DNA of 64,000 nucleotides. It comes from Mycobacterium kansasii ATCC 12478 (GTDB lineage Bacteria > Actinomycetota > Actinomycetes > Mycobacteriales > Mycobacteriaceae). Within the stretch, counting starts at the first letter, position 1; each line of letters opens with the position of its first letter. This document shows, piece after piece, positions 52,246-60,446 of this stretch. A program made the position numbers and the translations under genes. Location of the stretch: positions 2,914,001-2,978,000 of the forward strand of contig NC_022663.1 in NCBI RefSeq assembly GCF_000157895.3, given 5' to 3'. Below the pieces are notes generated by a model. It searched no databases, was not told the DNA's origin, and saw nothing but the letters and a program-made list of their open reading frames with translations.

Positions 52246-52980
52246 ATGTCAGACCACCCGGCAAGTCCGCTCAGACATCTCGTGCAAGCGCTGGGCGGTG
52301 CCCAGCGGGTCTCGGAGGCGCAGGTCCGGCACGCGGCCTGGGTGGCACGGTGCGTGGGCCGCGGAGCGTCGGCGCCACTGCACCCAAGCGACGTGTCGGC
52401 TCTGGCCGAAAACCTGCAAGCCAGAGACTTTTCCCCGGGAGCTGTCGTCTTTCTGGCCGACCGCGCTGCCGGCGGGGTGTGCATTGTGCGGCAGGGACGG
52501 ATCGAGCTCGCGGTCGGCTCCGGGCGGCGGCGTGTGGTGGTCGATGTGCTCCGTCCAGGTGATGTCGACGGCGACATCCCGCTGCTGCTCGACATGCCGC
52601 CGCCCTACACCGCAAGGGCGCTCACCGATTCCAGCTGCCTGTTTCTGGATCGGCAGGCGTTCGATCGGCTGCTGGCCACCCACCCCGCGATTTCCCGGCG
52701 TTGGCTGTCGAGCGTGGCGCAACGAGTGTCGACCAGTCAGGCGAGACTGATCGGGTTGCTTGGCCGGCCGCTGTCGGCTCAACTGGCGCAGCTGCTGCTC
52801 GACGAGGCCGTCGAGGCCCGCGTCGAGCTGGCCCAGCGCACTATCGCAGCCATGCTCGGGGTGCAGCGTCCGTCAATTAACAAGGTGATCAAGGACTTTG
52901 AACGCGACCAGTTGATCCGGGTCGGTTATGCCGTCATCGAGATCATCGACGAGGGTGGGTTGCGAGCTCGCACGCAATGA
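52246..52980 (+). CDS. Crp/Fnr-family transcriptional regulator
   Basis: The 244-residue protein has an N-terminal cyclic-nucleotide-binding-like beta-roll (about residues 50-140, with GAVVFLADRAAGGVCIVRQGRIEL and DVLRPGDVDGDIPLLL), a dimerisation helix, and a C-terminal helix-turn-helix (RTIAAMLGVQRPSINKVI). The classic cAMP-contact residues are not clear, so the effector may differ. A GAAGGAGG ribosome site precedes the ATG. Targets may include the surrounding redox genes; this is inferred from position. Confidence 0.87.
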   Translation: MSDHPASPLRHLVQALGGAQRVSEAQVRHAAWVARCVGRGASAPLHPSDVSALAENLQARDFSPGAVVFLADRAAGGVCIVRQGRIELAVGSGRRRVVVDVLRPGDVDGDIPLLLDMPPPYTARALTDSSCLFLDRQAFDRLLATHPAISRRWLSSVAQRVSTSQARLIGLLGRPLSAQLAQLLLDEAVEARVELAQRTIAAMLGVQRPSINKVIKDFERDQLIRVGYAVIEIIDEGGLRARTQ

Positions 52981-53132
52981 CTTTCGGATCGGGCTGACCA
53001 TTCATGCAGTACCGCTGTTCCGACACCGAGATGCTGGTGGCGCCGGATAACAATCCTTGAAAACGGTGGTCTTATGCGCAAAAGGCGATTTAGATATAAA
53101 CCATCGTCGCTCCAACCACCGAGGAGAGCACC

Positions 53133-53612
53133 ATGAAAATCACCACGTTGATACAGGCGGCAATCGCAACCATGGTCGTGGCAACTGCTGGGGTCGCCAG
53201 CGCACCGATCGCGTCAGCCACCTATCCCATGGTCGGCAAACTTGGCAGCGAACTGACGATGACCGACACCGTCGGTCAGGTCGTGCTCAGCTGGAAGGTC
53301 AGCAACCTCCAGCCCAGCAGCGATGAAACGCCGGGCTACCAGGTGGCCGGCAAGCTTTGGGAAGCGACGGCCACCGTCAAGGCGATTCGGGGCAGCGTCA
53401 CTCCCGCCATTTCGCAGTTCAACGCAGTCGCTCCCGACCAAGCGGCTTACCGCGTTCTGTGGTTTGTCTCTTCGCCGTCCAACATCAGTGGGGCCACTAT
53501 TCCCGAAGGCGCGCAATCAACCGGAAAAATCCACTTCGACGTCACCGGCCCTTCGCCCACCACCGTCACGATGAACAACGGGATGGAAGACCTCATGATT
53601 TGGGGGCCATAA
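53133..53612 (+). CDS. Secreted MPT63-like immunogenic protein
   Basis: The 159-residue protein has a signal peptide (MKITTLIQAAIATMVVAT, cut after ASA) and a beta-sandwich body nearly identical in pattern to MPT63 (Rv1926c): YPMVGKLGSELTMTDTVGQV, VWEATATVKAIRGSVTPA-like and MNNGMEDLMIW. MPT63 is a major secreted antigen of unknown function. The likely promoter has TATAAA at about 53094-53099, and a GAGGAGAG ribosome site is present. Confidence 0.92.
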   Translation: MKITTLIQAAIATMVVATAGVASAPIASATYPMVGKLGSELTMTDTVGQVVLSWKVSNLQPSSDETPGYQVAGKLWEATATVKAIRGSVTPAISQFNAVAPDQAAYRVLWFVSSPSNISGATIPEGAQSTGKIHFDVTGPSPTTVTMNNGMEDLMIWGP

Positions 53613-53771
53613 ACCGACATCGCAACGGGAGCCTGAAGGCTCCCGTTCGACTACGACGTCCATCAGCGGGCCCACGGCGCTTCCTGGGCCGCATCCGACC
53701 GGCCCTGCGCCCAGCTGAGCCGACACGCCCCTGCCCGGTCCGGTGGCTTGTCGCCACGTGCCGCAGGAACG

Positions 53772-54509
53772 CTAGCCATGCTCCTCGGCGCCGGGCTCGG
53801 TCGGCGCCGCCGGCCCGTCCGGCTCGAGGCTGACCATCGGCGGTAAGGGGAGCGGGGTCGGGGGCAGACCGCCCCCGTAGGAGGCCTGCCGCACGCCGAC
53901 GACAAGCGTCAGCACGTAGGTGGGCGGCGTGTCCGGCGGAAAGCCCAGCACTCTGACGTCGTCGGGGATCGGGTCCGGCCGCAGGCAGATTGTTGCCAAA
54001 CCCCTTCCGGCCCAATAATCGTCGGAGGGTCCGGGCAGCAGGTGGTAGTCGAAGATCGTGATGGTCGAGCTGCCGTCCACCCGTTTGTCGAAGGGTATAT
54101 ATACGCCCGGCAGTTCGTATGGGTTTGCCGACTCCCGGTAGCGGTTCTGGTTGGGAACGGTGTGCTGACCTTCGAGTTCCACGGCTACCCGCTGGTGCCG
54201 TGGCGGCCCATCCGGGTACCACGAACCGCTGATTTCCGCCCAGTCCCAGCCCGGACTCGGCTGACAGTCCGGTTCGCCGTAGGGAATCCAGTGGATCGGG
54301 TCGCTGGGGAGTTGCACTTCAAGCAGTGCGCCCTTGGGGACCAGCTGCGGTACCCAGGTGCGGTTCCACCAACTGAGATTGTCCCGATGCTGCTGGTTGA
54401 AGGTGTAGCGGCCTTCGCTCTCCATGGGTTGCATCGAGGGGTCGGCGGTTGCCAGGCCGACGGCCGACAATGTCGAAAGCACAACTGCGATAACAAGTGG
54501 GCGGTGCAT
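53772..54509 (-). CDS. Secreted protein paired with multicopper oxidase
   Basis: The 245-residue protein has a signal peptide (MHRPLVIAVVLSTLSAVGLA) and a mature part with DLSWWNRTWVPQLVPKG-like and CLRPDPIPDDVRVLGFPP segments. I do not recognise its family. The start is 2 bases from the multicopper oxidase stop, so it is probably its accessory or substrate-binding partner outside the membrane. The last 30 residues are Pro/Glu rich. Confidence 0.7.
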   Translation of the reverse strand: MHRPLVIAVVLSTLSAVGLATADPSMQPMESEGRYTFNQQHRDNLSWWNRTWVPQLVPKGALLEVQLPSDPIHWIPYGEPDCQPSPGWDWAEISGSWYPDGPPRHQRVAVELEGQHTVPNQNRYRESANPYELPGVYIPFDKRVDGSSTITIFDYHLLPGPSDDYWAGRGLATICLRPDPIPDDVRVLGFPPDTPPTYVLTLVVGVRQASYGGGLPPTPLPLPPMVSLEPDGPAAPTEPGAEEHG

Positions 54510-54511
54510 GG

Positions 54512-56179
54512 TCACTCCATCGCATGCTGTCCGGGCGGATCGATCATGAGCAGGCCCATCATCCCTCTGTCTTCGTGCGGCAGGATGTGGCAGTGATAAA
54601 CAGTCATGCCGGTCACGTCGGGGCGGAAATACATGCGCAGGGTGTATCGGCCGAACGGGGGTAGCCGGAAGGTGTCCCACCACACATCCGGTTCGGTCTG
54701 CCAGCTGGTGTCGCCGGATGGGATGCCGTGGATGTCGACGACCTGAAACGGGTTGACATGGATATGAATCGGATGCTGAAAGACGTCCTCATTGATCAGC
54801 GTCCACTCTTCGATGGTGCCCGCCTCGACCTCGGTGTCAATCCGCTGGTGGTCGAATTCCTTTCCGTCGATGAGGAATTGCACTCCCATGCCGGTCCGGC
54901 CGGTGATGTCTCCGGAGAACACCATGGTGCGGCGCCGCGCGATCGGCAGGTTCGGCATCTGCGGCGGATCCACCAGAGTCGTTGGCATCCGGCTGGTGAC
55001 CTGGTTCCCGTTGACCACCAAGGTGCCCAACGGCATTGCGGGGCGTGGGCCACCGGGATGGCCTTGGTCATAGGCGGCGGCGTAGATCCGGTAGCGGCCG
55101 GGCTCGCGCCCTTTGATGATGAACTCGGCCCGGTTGCCGGCAGCCAGCATGATGTTCGGCCGGGGTCTCGGGGTGTGGTAAGGGGTTCCGTCCGTGGCGA
55201 TTTGGTGCAAGGTGTGGCCCTCGACGTGTAGCCAGATCGACCGATGCGGACACGCGTTGAGAAACCGCCAGCGCTGCGCCTCACCCGGTTTGATGCTGAC
55301 GTCCGGTAGCAACTGGCCGTTGAGGGGGTAGTACATGGACGACGGCACCGCGGGTATGGATTCAAACGGCGCGTGACCCGCCATCGGAACCACCACGGCG
55401 AACGGCACCTCGGCGCTGTCGTCGGCGATCCACATCTCGTTGACGACGATGGTTCGCTCTCGCATTTCGGCAATCTCGGGTATCGCGTCAATGTCGCCCT
55501 CGACGATGATGGGGCCGGACAGCCCGTTCCACAGCTGATGGGCGGTGGCGGTGTGGAAATGGGGGTGATACCAATGCAGTCCGGTCGGCTGGTTGGCGGC
55601 GATGTTGTAGCTGTACTGGTGGTCTTGCAGCGGGCCCAGCTGAAGTCCCACGTTGTCCCCGGGATCCTCCGGAGACACCTGCAGCCCGTGGGTGTGCAGG
55701 TTCGTGTCGACCAGCTCCTGCAGGATGGTCGCCCTGCGCTCCCACCTATTCCAGAAATCGTGGAGGCAGGCTCGTCGGGTGTCGAAGCGGGGGTCGTTGG
55801 ACTTGGACGCGCAGTACGGGACCATGAACACGTTGTTTGTGGGAATGCCCACCGGAACGATGCGGTTCTTGAGCAGAATTCGTAGGTTGTCCCCCTGCCG
55901 TATCCGCAGAATAGGTCCGGGAAACTGGCCGTTGTACGTCTCTAAAGTCAATTGGCGACCACCCAGCTCTACCGGGTTGGTCACGACCTCCAAGGTGTAG
56001 TCCAAGACACCGTTCTCGCTGGACACCTCGGGCAAATCACGAAGCTCTTCGGCGCCGGCTCGCGCCGGACCGGCACTCCTGATCAGACCCGCGCCGGCCG
56101 TGACGGCCATCGCGGCCAGAAATGTCCTGCGGTCCAAAGGATTTCGCTGCAGGCGACGCCGGAGGGATGCAGATGCCAT
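54512..56179 (-). CDS. Tat-exported multicopper oxidase
   Basis: The 555-residue protein has an N-terminal Tat signal (NPLDRRTFLAAMAVTAGAGL). All copper motifs are visible: NLHTHGLQVS, HWYHPHFHTATAH, HPIHIHVNPF and YHCHILPHEDRGMM. The last supplies the type 1 Cys-His-Met and the type 3 histidines, so it should oxidise substrates with oxygen in the periplasm. Candidates are Cu(I) or phenolics, as for CueO or MmcO; the Met-rich insert typical of CueO is absent. Confidence 0.93.
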   Translation of the reverse strand: MASASLRRRLQRNPLDRRTFLAAMAVTAGAGLIRSAGPARAGAEELRDLPEVSSENGVLDYTLEVVTNPVELGGRQLTLETYNGQFPGPILRIRQGDNLRILLKNRIVPVGIPTNNVFMVPYCASKSNDPRFDTRRACLHDFWNRWERRATILQELVDTNLHTHGLQVSPEDPGDNVGLQLGPLQDHQYSYNIAANQPTGLHWYHPHFHTATAHQLWNGLSGPIIVEGDIDAIPEIAEMRERTIVVNEMWIADDSAEVPFAVVVPMAGHAPFESIPAVPSSMYYPLNGQLLPDVSIKPGEAQRWRFLNACPHRSIWLHVEGHTLHQIATDGTPYHTPRPRPNIMLAAGNRAEFIIKGREPGRYRIYAAAYDQGHPGGPRPAMPLGTLVVNGNQVTSRMPTTLVDPPQMPNLPIARRRTMVFSGDITGRTGMGVQFLIDGKEFDHQRIDTEVEAGTIEEWTLINEDVFQHPIHIHVNPFQVVDIHGIPSGDTSWQTEPDVWWDTFRLPPFGRYTLRMYFRPDVTGMTVYHCHILPHEDRGMMGLLMIDPPGQHAME

Positions 56180-56417
56180 TGCGGATCCTTGTCGTCGTGG
56201 AAGTCCGCAGAGCGTAACCCACCCAAGCGGTATGCAGAAGCCGTTCTTTTAGATCGTTATCCGGGCCAGAAGCGGAATAGCAAGAGTGTCATCCACATGA
56301 CTATTCGGTTGAAAGAACTCGCGCACCCGGACAGCCGCCGGACCTCGTCGGCAACGCTGCGGCAACGACCGGAAAAACCTGGCCGACATGGCGGGCGGGA
56401 GCGTATTGTCTGCCGTC

Positions 56418-57002
56418 ATGATCCCCACCACGCGCAGCTGGGCGGTGATCGCCGCTGTGACGGGCGCTGCCATCGGCTGGCTGCTGACCCCCGCGGCCGC
56501 ACAGGCCGACCCGCACAACCCGCACAACGTCACCTACATCGTGAAGGTGGATGCCCCGATTTCGAGCGCCCGGGCGATCTACATGGTCAACGACACCTAC
56601 ACCGCTACGGCCCCGTTGAGCGCAACGGGCCGCGAATTCAGCACCAACACCATGCTGGCCGATGCGACGAAAGCTGGTATGCAAGTGAGCATCCCATCGC
56701 CGTATTCGGGAAATGTGCATTGCGAGATCGACGTCGACAACAATGTCGCCGCAATGGTGGATCAATACGTGACGTCGACACCCGGACCTCCCGGCGAGCC
56801 GGATAGCTACGGGGTGGTCACCTGCGGCGCGTCACCGCTACCCGTGCCGCAATGGTGGGCCAAACTCTGTGATGCCTGGTGGTGCACCGACACCTCTCTT
56901 CCTGCCAACGCCCGCGACGAGGCCCGTACCGACGTGACCCGCGACTCCGATCCGGAGCGCAGTCCGACATGGCCGCGCCGGCCATACGAACCGGCGGTCT
57001 AG
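56418..57002 (+). CDS. Secreted MmpS-/transport-accessory-like protein of unknown function
   Basis: The 194-residue protein begins MIPTTRSWAVIAAVTGAA and has a signal peptide cut near AAAQA. The mature part starts DPHNPHNVTYIVKVDAPISS and contains two cysteine pairs (HCEIDV with VTCGAS, LCDAWWC). I see no known family with confidence. It is divergent from the multicopper oxidase gene across a 238-base gap with no clear operator. Confidence 0.6.
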   Translation: MIPTTRSWAVIAAVTGAAIGWLLTPAAAQADPHNPHNVTYIVKVDAPISSARAIYMVNDTYTATAPLSATGREFSTNTMLADATKAGMQVSIPSPYSGNVHCEIDVDNNVAAMVDQYVTSTPGPPGEPDSYGVVTCGASPLPVPQWWAKLCDAWWCTDTSLPANARDEARTDVTRDSDPERSPTWPRRPYEPAV

Positions 57003-57113
57003 CGCCGCCCAGCCTTGCGACGGGGTTCGCCTTCGAGGGCGGGTGAACCCCTTGGCGACAACAGTTTTCGAGCCGGTGCGCGATCCCGGCCGGCATTCTC
57101 GGGCTACCGGCGG

Positions 57114-57959
57114 TCAATGCCGGTGCGGCGCAAGCAAGTCCGCCTGACCAACGGTGGGCCGGCTCGACGCCAGCCACTCGCGGGTACTGTCATGGGATCG
57201 CTCGATGAGCCGGGTGGTGTGCGAGAAGTCGATTGGTGAAACGCCGAGCGGGCACAGCGGTGGAACGACGCGCAGGTCGACTGATTTCTCATAGCGGGCG
57301 ACATCGAGGGCCAGGCGCTGGTTGATGGCGAGGGTCAAGGCGTGTATCGCCATCGCCAGCGCCCCCCGTGGTGCTTTGGGCAGCGCACACGGGTAGCCGG
57401 TAGGCAGCACCCAGATCAGATCGGCGCCGAGCGCGACGGCGTGCGACAGCGGGGTGTTGTTCACCACACCCCCGTCCATCAGTTCGCGCCCGTCGATGTT
57501 CACCGGTGGAAAGACGGCTGGAATGGCGGCGCTGGCCGTGATCGCGTCGACCGCGTCTCCCGACGAAAGCAGGACGTCGTGGCATGAAAGCACGTCGGTG
57601 GCCACCACATGCAGCGGTACCGGCGCATCCTGAAGCCGGGGAAATTGCAGATGGTCCTTGAGAAGCCGCCGCAGGCCGTGGTTGGGGACCAGGTTGGAGC
57701 GCAGCCCCAGAAAGCCCAGCAGCCCCACGATCGGTCGGGTGGGGAACACGTCTTGTCTCGACAGCGACCGCCACAGGTCGGCCAGCGCGCGGATCCCCTC
57801 GACATCGGCACGCGACGCCACCCAACCGCCATTGACGGCTCCGACGGACGTGCCGACGATCAGTTCCGGGGCGATTCCGCTCTCGGCCAAACCGAGGAGC
57901 ATCCCCACCTGAATAGACCCGAGGCTCCCGCCGCCGGAGAGCACAAACGCTGTCGTCAT
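57114..57959 (-). CDS. Patatin-like phospholipase
   Basis: The 281-residue protein has the patatin oxyanion loop VLSGGGSLGSIQVG (residues 6-19), the nucleophile Ser38 in IVGTSVGAVNGG, and the catalytic Asp162 in RELMDGGVVNN. Such enzymes cleave acyl chains from lipids. No signal peptide is present, so it should act in the cytosol or at the inner membrane face. It is divergent from the DsbF gene. Confidence 0.92.
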   Translation of the reverse strand: MTTAFVLSGGGSLGSIQVGMLLGLAESGIAPELIVGTSVGAVNGGWVASRADVEGIRALADLWRSLSRQDVFPTRPIVGLLGFLGLRSNLVPNHGLRRLLKDHLQFPRLQDAPVPLHVVATDVLSCHDVLLSSGDAVDAITASAAIPAVFPPVNIDGRELMDGGVVNNTPLSHAVALGADLIWVLPTGYPCALPKAPRGALAMAIHALTLAINQRLALDVARYEKSVDLRVVPPLCPLGVSPIDFSHTTRLIERSHDSTREWLASSRPTVGQADLLAPHRH

Positions 57960-58227
57960 AGTTCACCTAATAGCACGCCCAATGACATCTCCAGCAGCTG
58001 GAAGGGGCCGGACCTGGATCTACCTGACGCGATCGAGCCTTGGCGACCATGGGGATGACTGTCAGCATGCTGACCAACGGGTGGCTCGCGTCGAGCCTTT
58101 CGGCTGTGCTGGCCGGGTGATGAGTAGCAATCTTTCGTCCCGCGTGACCACTTGGGCGCGCCGCCGGCCGGCGGCTGGTCGACCAGCCCTCGGACCGGCA
58201 GCGCTCACTCGGCGGTCCCGTCGCGTC

Positions 58228-58764
58228 ATGACCGGGCGCCTGCTCGCCCCGCTTGCCGCGCTGGTCGTCACCGTGGCCGGTTGCGGCTCGGCCTCGACGG
58301 CGGCGCCCACGATGCCCGCGGGTGCCGCATCCGGTCCGGCCGGCTCCCATGCGCCGGTGCCAACGCAGCTCCAGTTCACCGCGTCCACCGTCGATGGACG
58401 GCCATTCTCGGGCGCAAGCCTTTCGGGCAAGCCTGCGGTGCTGTGGTTTTGGGCCCCGTGGTGCCCGGTTTGTGAGCGGGAGGCCCCGACGGTGGCCGAG
58501 GTGGCTGCCGAGCATCCGTCGGTGGCCTTCGTGGGGGTGGCCGCGCAAGACCAACTGCCGGCCATGCGGCAATTCGTCGCCCGCTACCAGCTCAGCGCCT
58601 TCCCACAGTTGGCCGACAGCGATGCTGCGATTTGGGCGAGGTTCGGGGTGGTGGCGCAGCCGGCATTCGCGTTCGTCGGCGCGGCCGGCCACATCGACGT
58701 CGTCGAGGGTCCCCTGACGCAGCTCGAGCTGACCAATCGGGTAGCCGCCCTGGCCGGCCAATGA
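58228..58764 (+). CDS. DsbF-like thioredoxin-fold lipoprotein
   Basis: The 178-residue protein has a lipoprotein signal (LVVTVAGC, Cys19 lipidated) and a thioredoxin domain with active site Cys79-Pro-Val-Cys82 (FWAPWCPVCERE), and a cis-Pro region (VAQPAFAFV). It resembles M. tuberculosis DsbF (Rv1677) and DsbE, which oxidise or isomerise disulfides in exported proteins. Its stop overlaps the CcdA-like gene start (ATGA), a common pairing in which CcdA passes electrons to it. Confidence 0.9.
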   Translation: MTGRLLAPLAALVVTVAGCGSASTAAPTMPAGAASGPAGSHAPVPTQLQFTASTVDGRPFSGASLSGKPAVLWFWAPWCPVCEREAPTVAEVAAEHPSVAFVGVAAQDQLPAMRQFVARYQLSAFPQLADSDAAIWARFGVVAQPAFAFVGAAGHIDVVEGPLTQLELTNRVAALAGQ

Positions 58765-59639
58765 TCGACACCGCGCCGCTGGGCTTCGCGCTGGGAGCCG
58801 GGCTGGTGGCTGCGCTGAATCCGTGCGGATTCGCCCTGCTGCCGGGCTATCTGGGATTGGTGATTGCCGGTGGTAGCCAAACCACCTCGCGCCCTATGGC
58901 GTTAGCGCGTGCCGGATCGGCGACACTGGTCATGTCGGCCGGCTTCCTCACCGTATTCGGCGTGTTCGGCCTGCTGATTTCGCCGCTGATCGCCTCGGTG
59001 CAGAAATATCTTCCGGTTGCCACGGTGGTCATCGGTGTCGTGCTGATCGCATCGGCGATCTGGCTGCTGGCCGGCAAGGATATCGCGGTGATGACGCCGA
59101 AGCTCGCCGGCGGGGCGCCGACGGCACGCCTGCGCTCGATGTACGGCTACGGTGTCGCCTACGCGGTGGCCTCACTGTCGTGCACCATCGGGCCGTTTCT
59201 GGCCTTGATCAGCACGACGTTTCGGCACGGCTCGACGGTCACCGGCGTGCTGGCATTTCTGGTCTACGCCAGTGGCATGGCCATCACTGTCGGGGTGGCC
59301 GCACTGACCGTGGCCTTCGTCGGATCTTCGGCAACCGGCGGGCTTCGCCGCATCCTGCCCTATGTCGGGCGCATCGCCGGCGCACTGCTGCTGCTCACCG
59401 GGCTCTACGTGACGTATTACGGCTATTACGAGATTTCCCTCTATTTTTCCGGCGCCAGCGCGGATGATCCGGTCATCGCAGCCGCCGGCACGGTGCAGAG
59501 CTGGGCGGTCCGCCACGTCGACGCGCTCGGGGTATGGCCCATGCTCGGCGTCCTCGCAGCGCTCAGCGCGGCCGCCGCGGGATGGCGAATACTGGCTCGC
59601 CGCAGCGTATCTGGTAGCAGCAGCACACTGCGTGACTGA
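58761..59639 (+). CDS. CcdA/DsbD-like membrane thiol reductase
   Basis: The 292-residue protein has six to seven membrane spans. The redox cysteines lie in AALNPCGFALLPGYLG (helix 1) and SLSCTIGPFLALIS (helix 4), as in CcdA. It would carry electrons from cytosolic thioredoxin across the membrane to the coupled DsbF-like protein. It starts by overlapping the previous stop. The C-terminus has an extra pair of helices (WPMLGVLAALSAAAAGW). Confidence 0.9.
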   Translation: MIDTAPLGFALGAGLVAALNPCGFALLPGYLGLVIAGGSQTTSRPMALARAGSATLVMSAGFLTVFGVFGLLISPLIASVQKYLPVATVVIGVVLIASAIWLLAGKDIAVMTPKLAGGAPTARLRSMYGYGVAYAVASLSCTIGPFLALISTTFRHGSTVTGVLAFLVYASGMAITVGVAALTVAFVGSSATGGLRRILPYVGRIAGALLLLTGLYVTYYGYYEISLYFSGASADDPVIAAAGTVQSWAVRHVDALGVWPMLGVLAALSAAAAGWRILARRSVSGSSSTLRD

Positions 59640-59648
59640 TGTCGCGGA

Positions 59649-60308
59649 TCAGGCGAACCGTTCCAGCCAGGTCGTCACCCCATACAACACCGCGTAAGTG
59701 CCGGCCGCGATTGCCAGCATGGTCGCCAGCCGCCACCGCAACCGGCGCACGCCGCCGAGGCTGCACTGATTTCGTCGCCGCAGCGCGATCCACGCCAGCA
59801 GCGCGAGGACACCGAGCCCACTCAGCCGGAACCACCACGCATAGTTGCCGTACAGATTGTTTGCCCACGCCAATGCCGTTGCCCCACTGATGATTCCGAA
59901 CATCGCGAGGACGGTGGGACCGACGCAGCACAGGATCCCGACTAAACCGCCGGTGATGCCGATGCGCCAGATCGGCAGCCGGTTACCCTCCTCCGAGGGG
60001 GGTGGCGCAGGAGCTTCTTCGGGCTCGCCTTCCACGCGCACACCGTTCCAGAATGCGACGTGGTTCTTGATCCGGCGTGCCAACGGACTGGGACGCGGGT
60101 AGTACCAGGCGGCGTCCGGATTCACATCGCCGTTAACCGATACGGTGTAGTAGTGCGCCAGGCCCTTCCACGGGCATATCGACTTGGTCCGACTGTCGAC
60201 GAGGTGCTCGCGCCGCAGCGACTCCGGCGGGAAGTAGTCATTGCCCTCCAGGCGGATGGTCTGCGGCGCCTCGGCCAGCACCGCCCCGTTCCACACGGCA
60301 CGAATCAT
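59649..60308 (-). CDS. DUF427 domain fused to MerT-like membrane domain
   Basis: The 219-residue protein has an N-terminal DUF427 domain (about residues 1-95, with ESLRREHLVDSRTKSICPWKG and DAAWYYPRP), then an acidic/Pro linker and three membrane spans. The first span carries a Cys-Cys pair (VGILCCVGPTVLAMFG), as in mercuric transporter MerT. It might handle a metal, but this is inferred from the CC motif alone. The ATG at 60308 fits the DUF427 start. It is convergent with the CcdA-like gene and divergent from the radical SAM gene. Confidence 0.75.
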   Translation of the reverse strand: MIRAVWNGAVLAEAPQTIRLEGNDYFPPESLRREHLVDSRTKSICPWKGLAHYYTVSVNGDVNPDAAWYYPRPSPLARRIKNHVAFWNGVRVEGEPEEAPAPPPSEEGNRLPIWRIGITGGLVGILCCVGPTVLAMFGIISGATALAWANNLYGNYAWWFRLSGLGVLALLAWIALRRRNQCSLGGVRRLRWRLATMLAIAAGTYAVLYGVTTWLERFA

Positions 60309-60446
60309 TCCGGTCAACCTCCTGCAATCATCCTTGCCGCTATTGCACGCTATTGCGGTGCGGCGCGCAGCCGAACTGTAGTTCTGATGACAGTTGCGCG
60401 TCGGCACGCTATCCGACGTGATGAGCTACCCCGGTTTACCGGGCCG

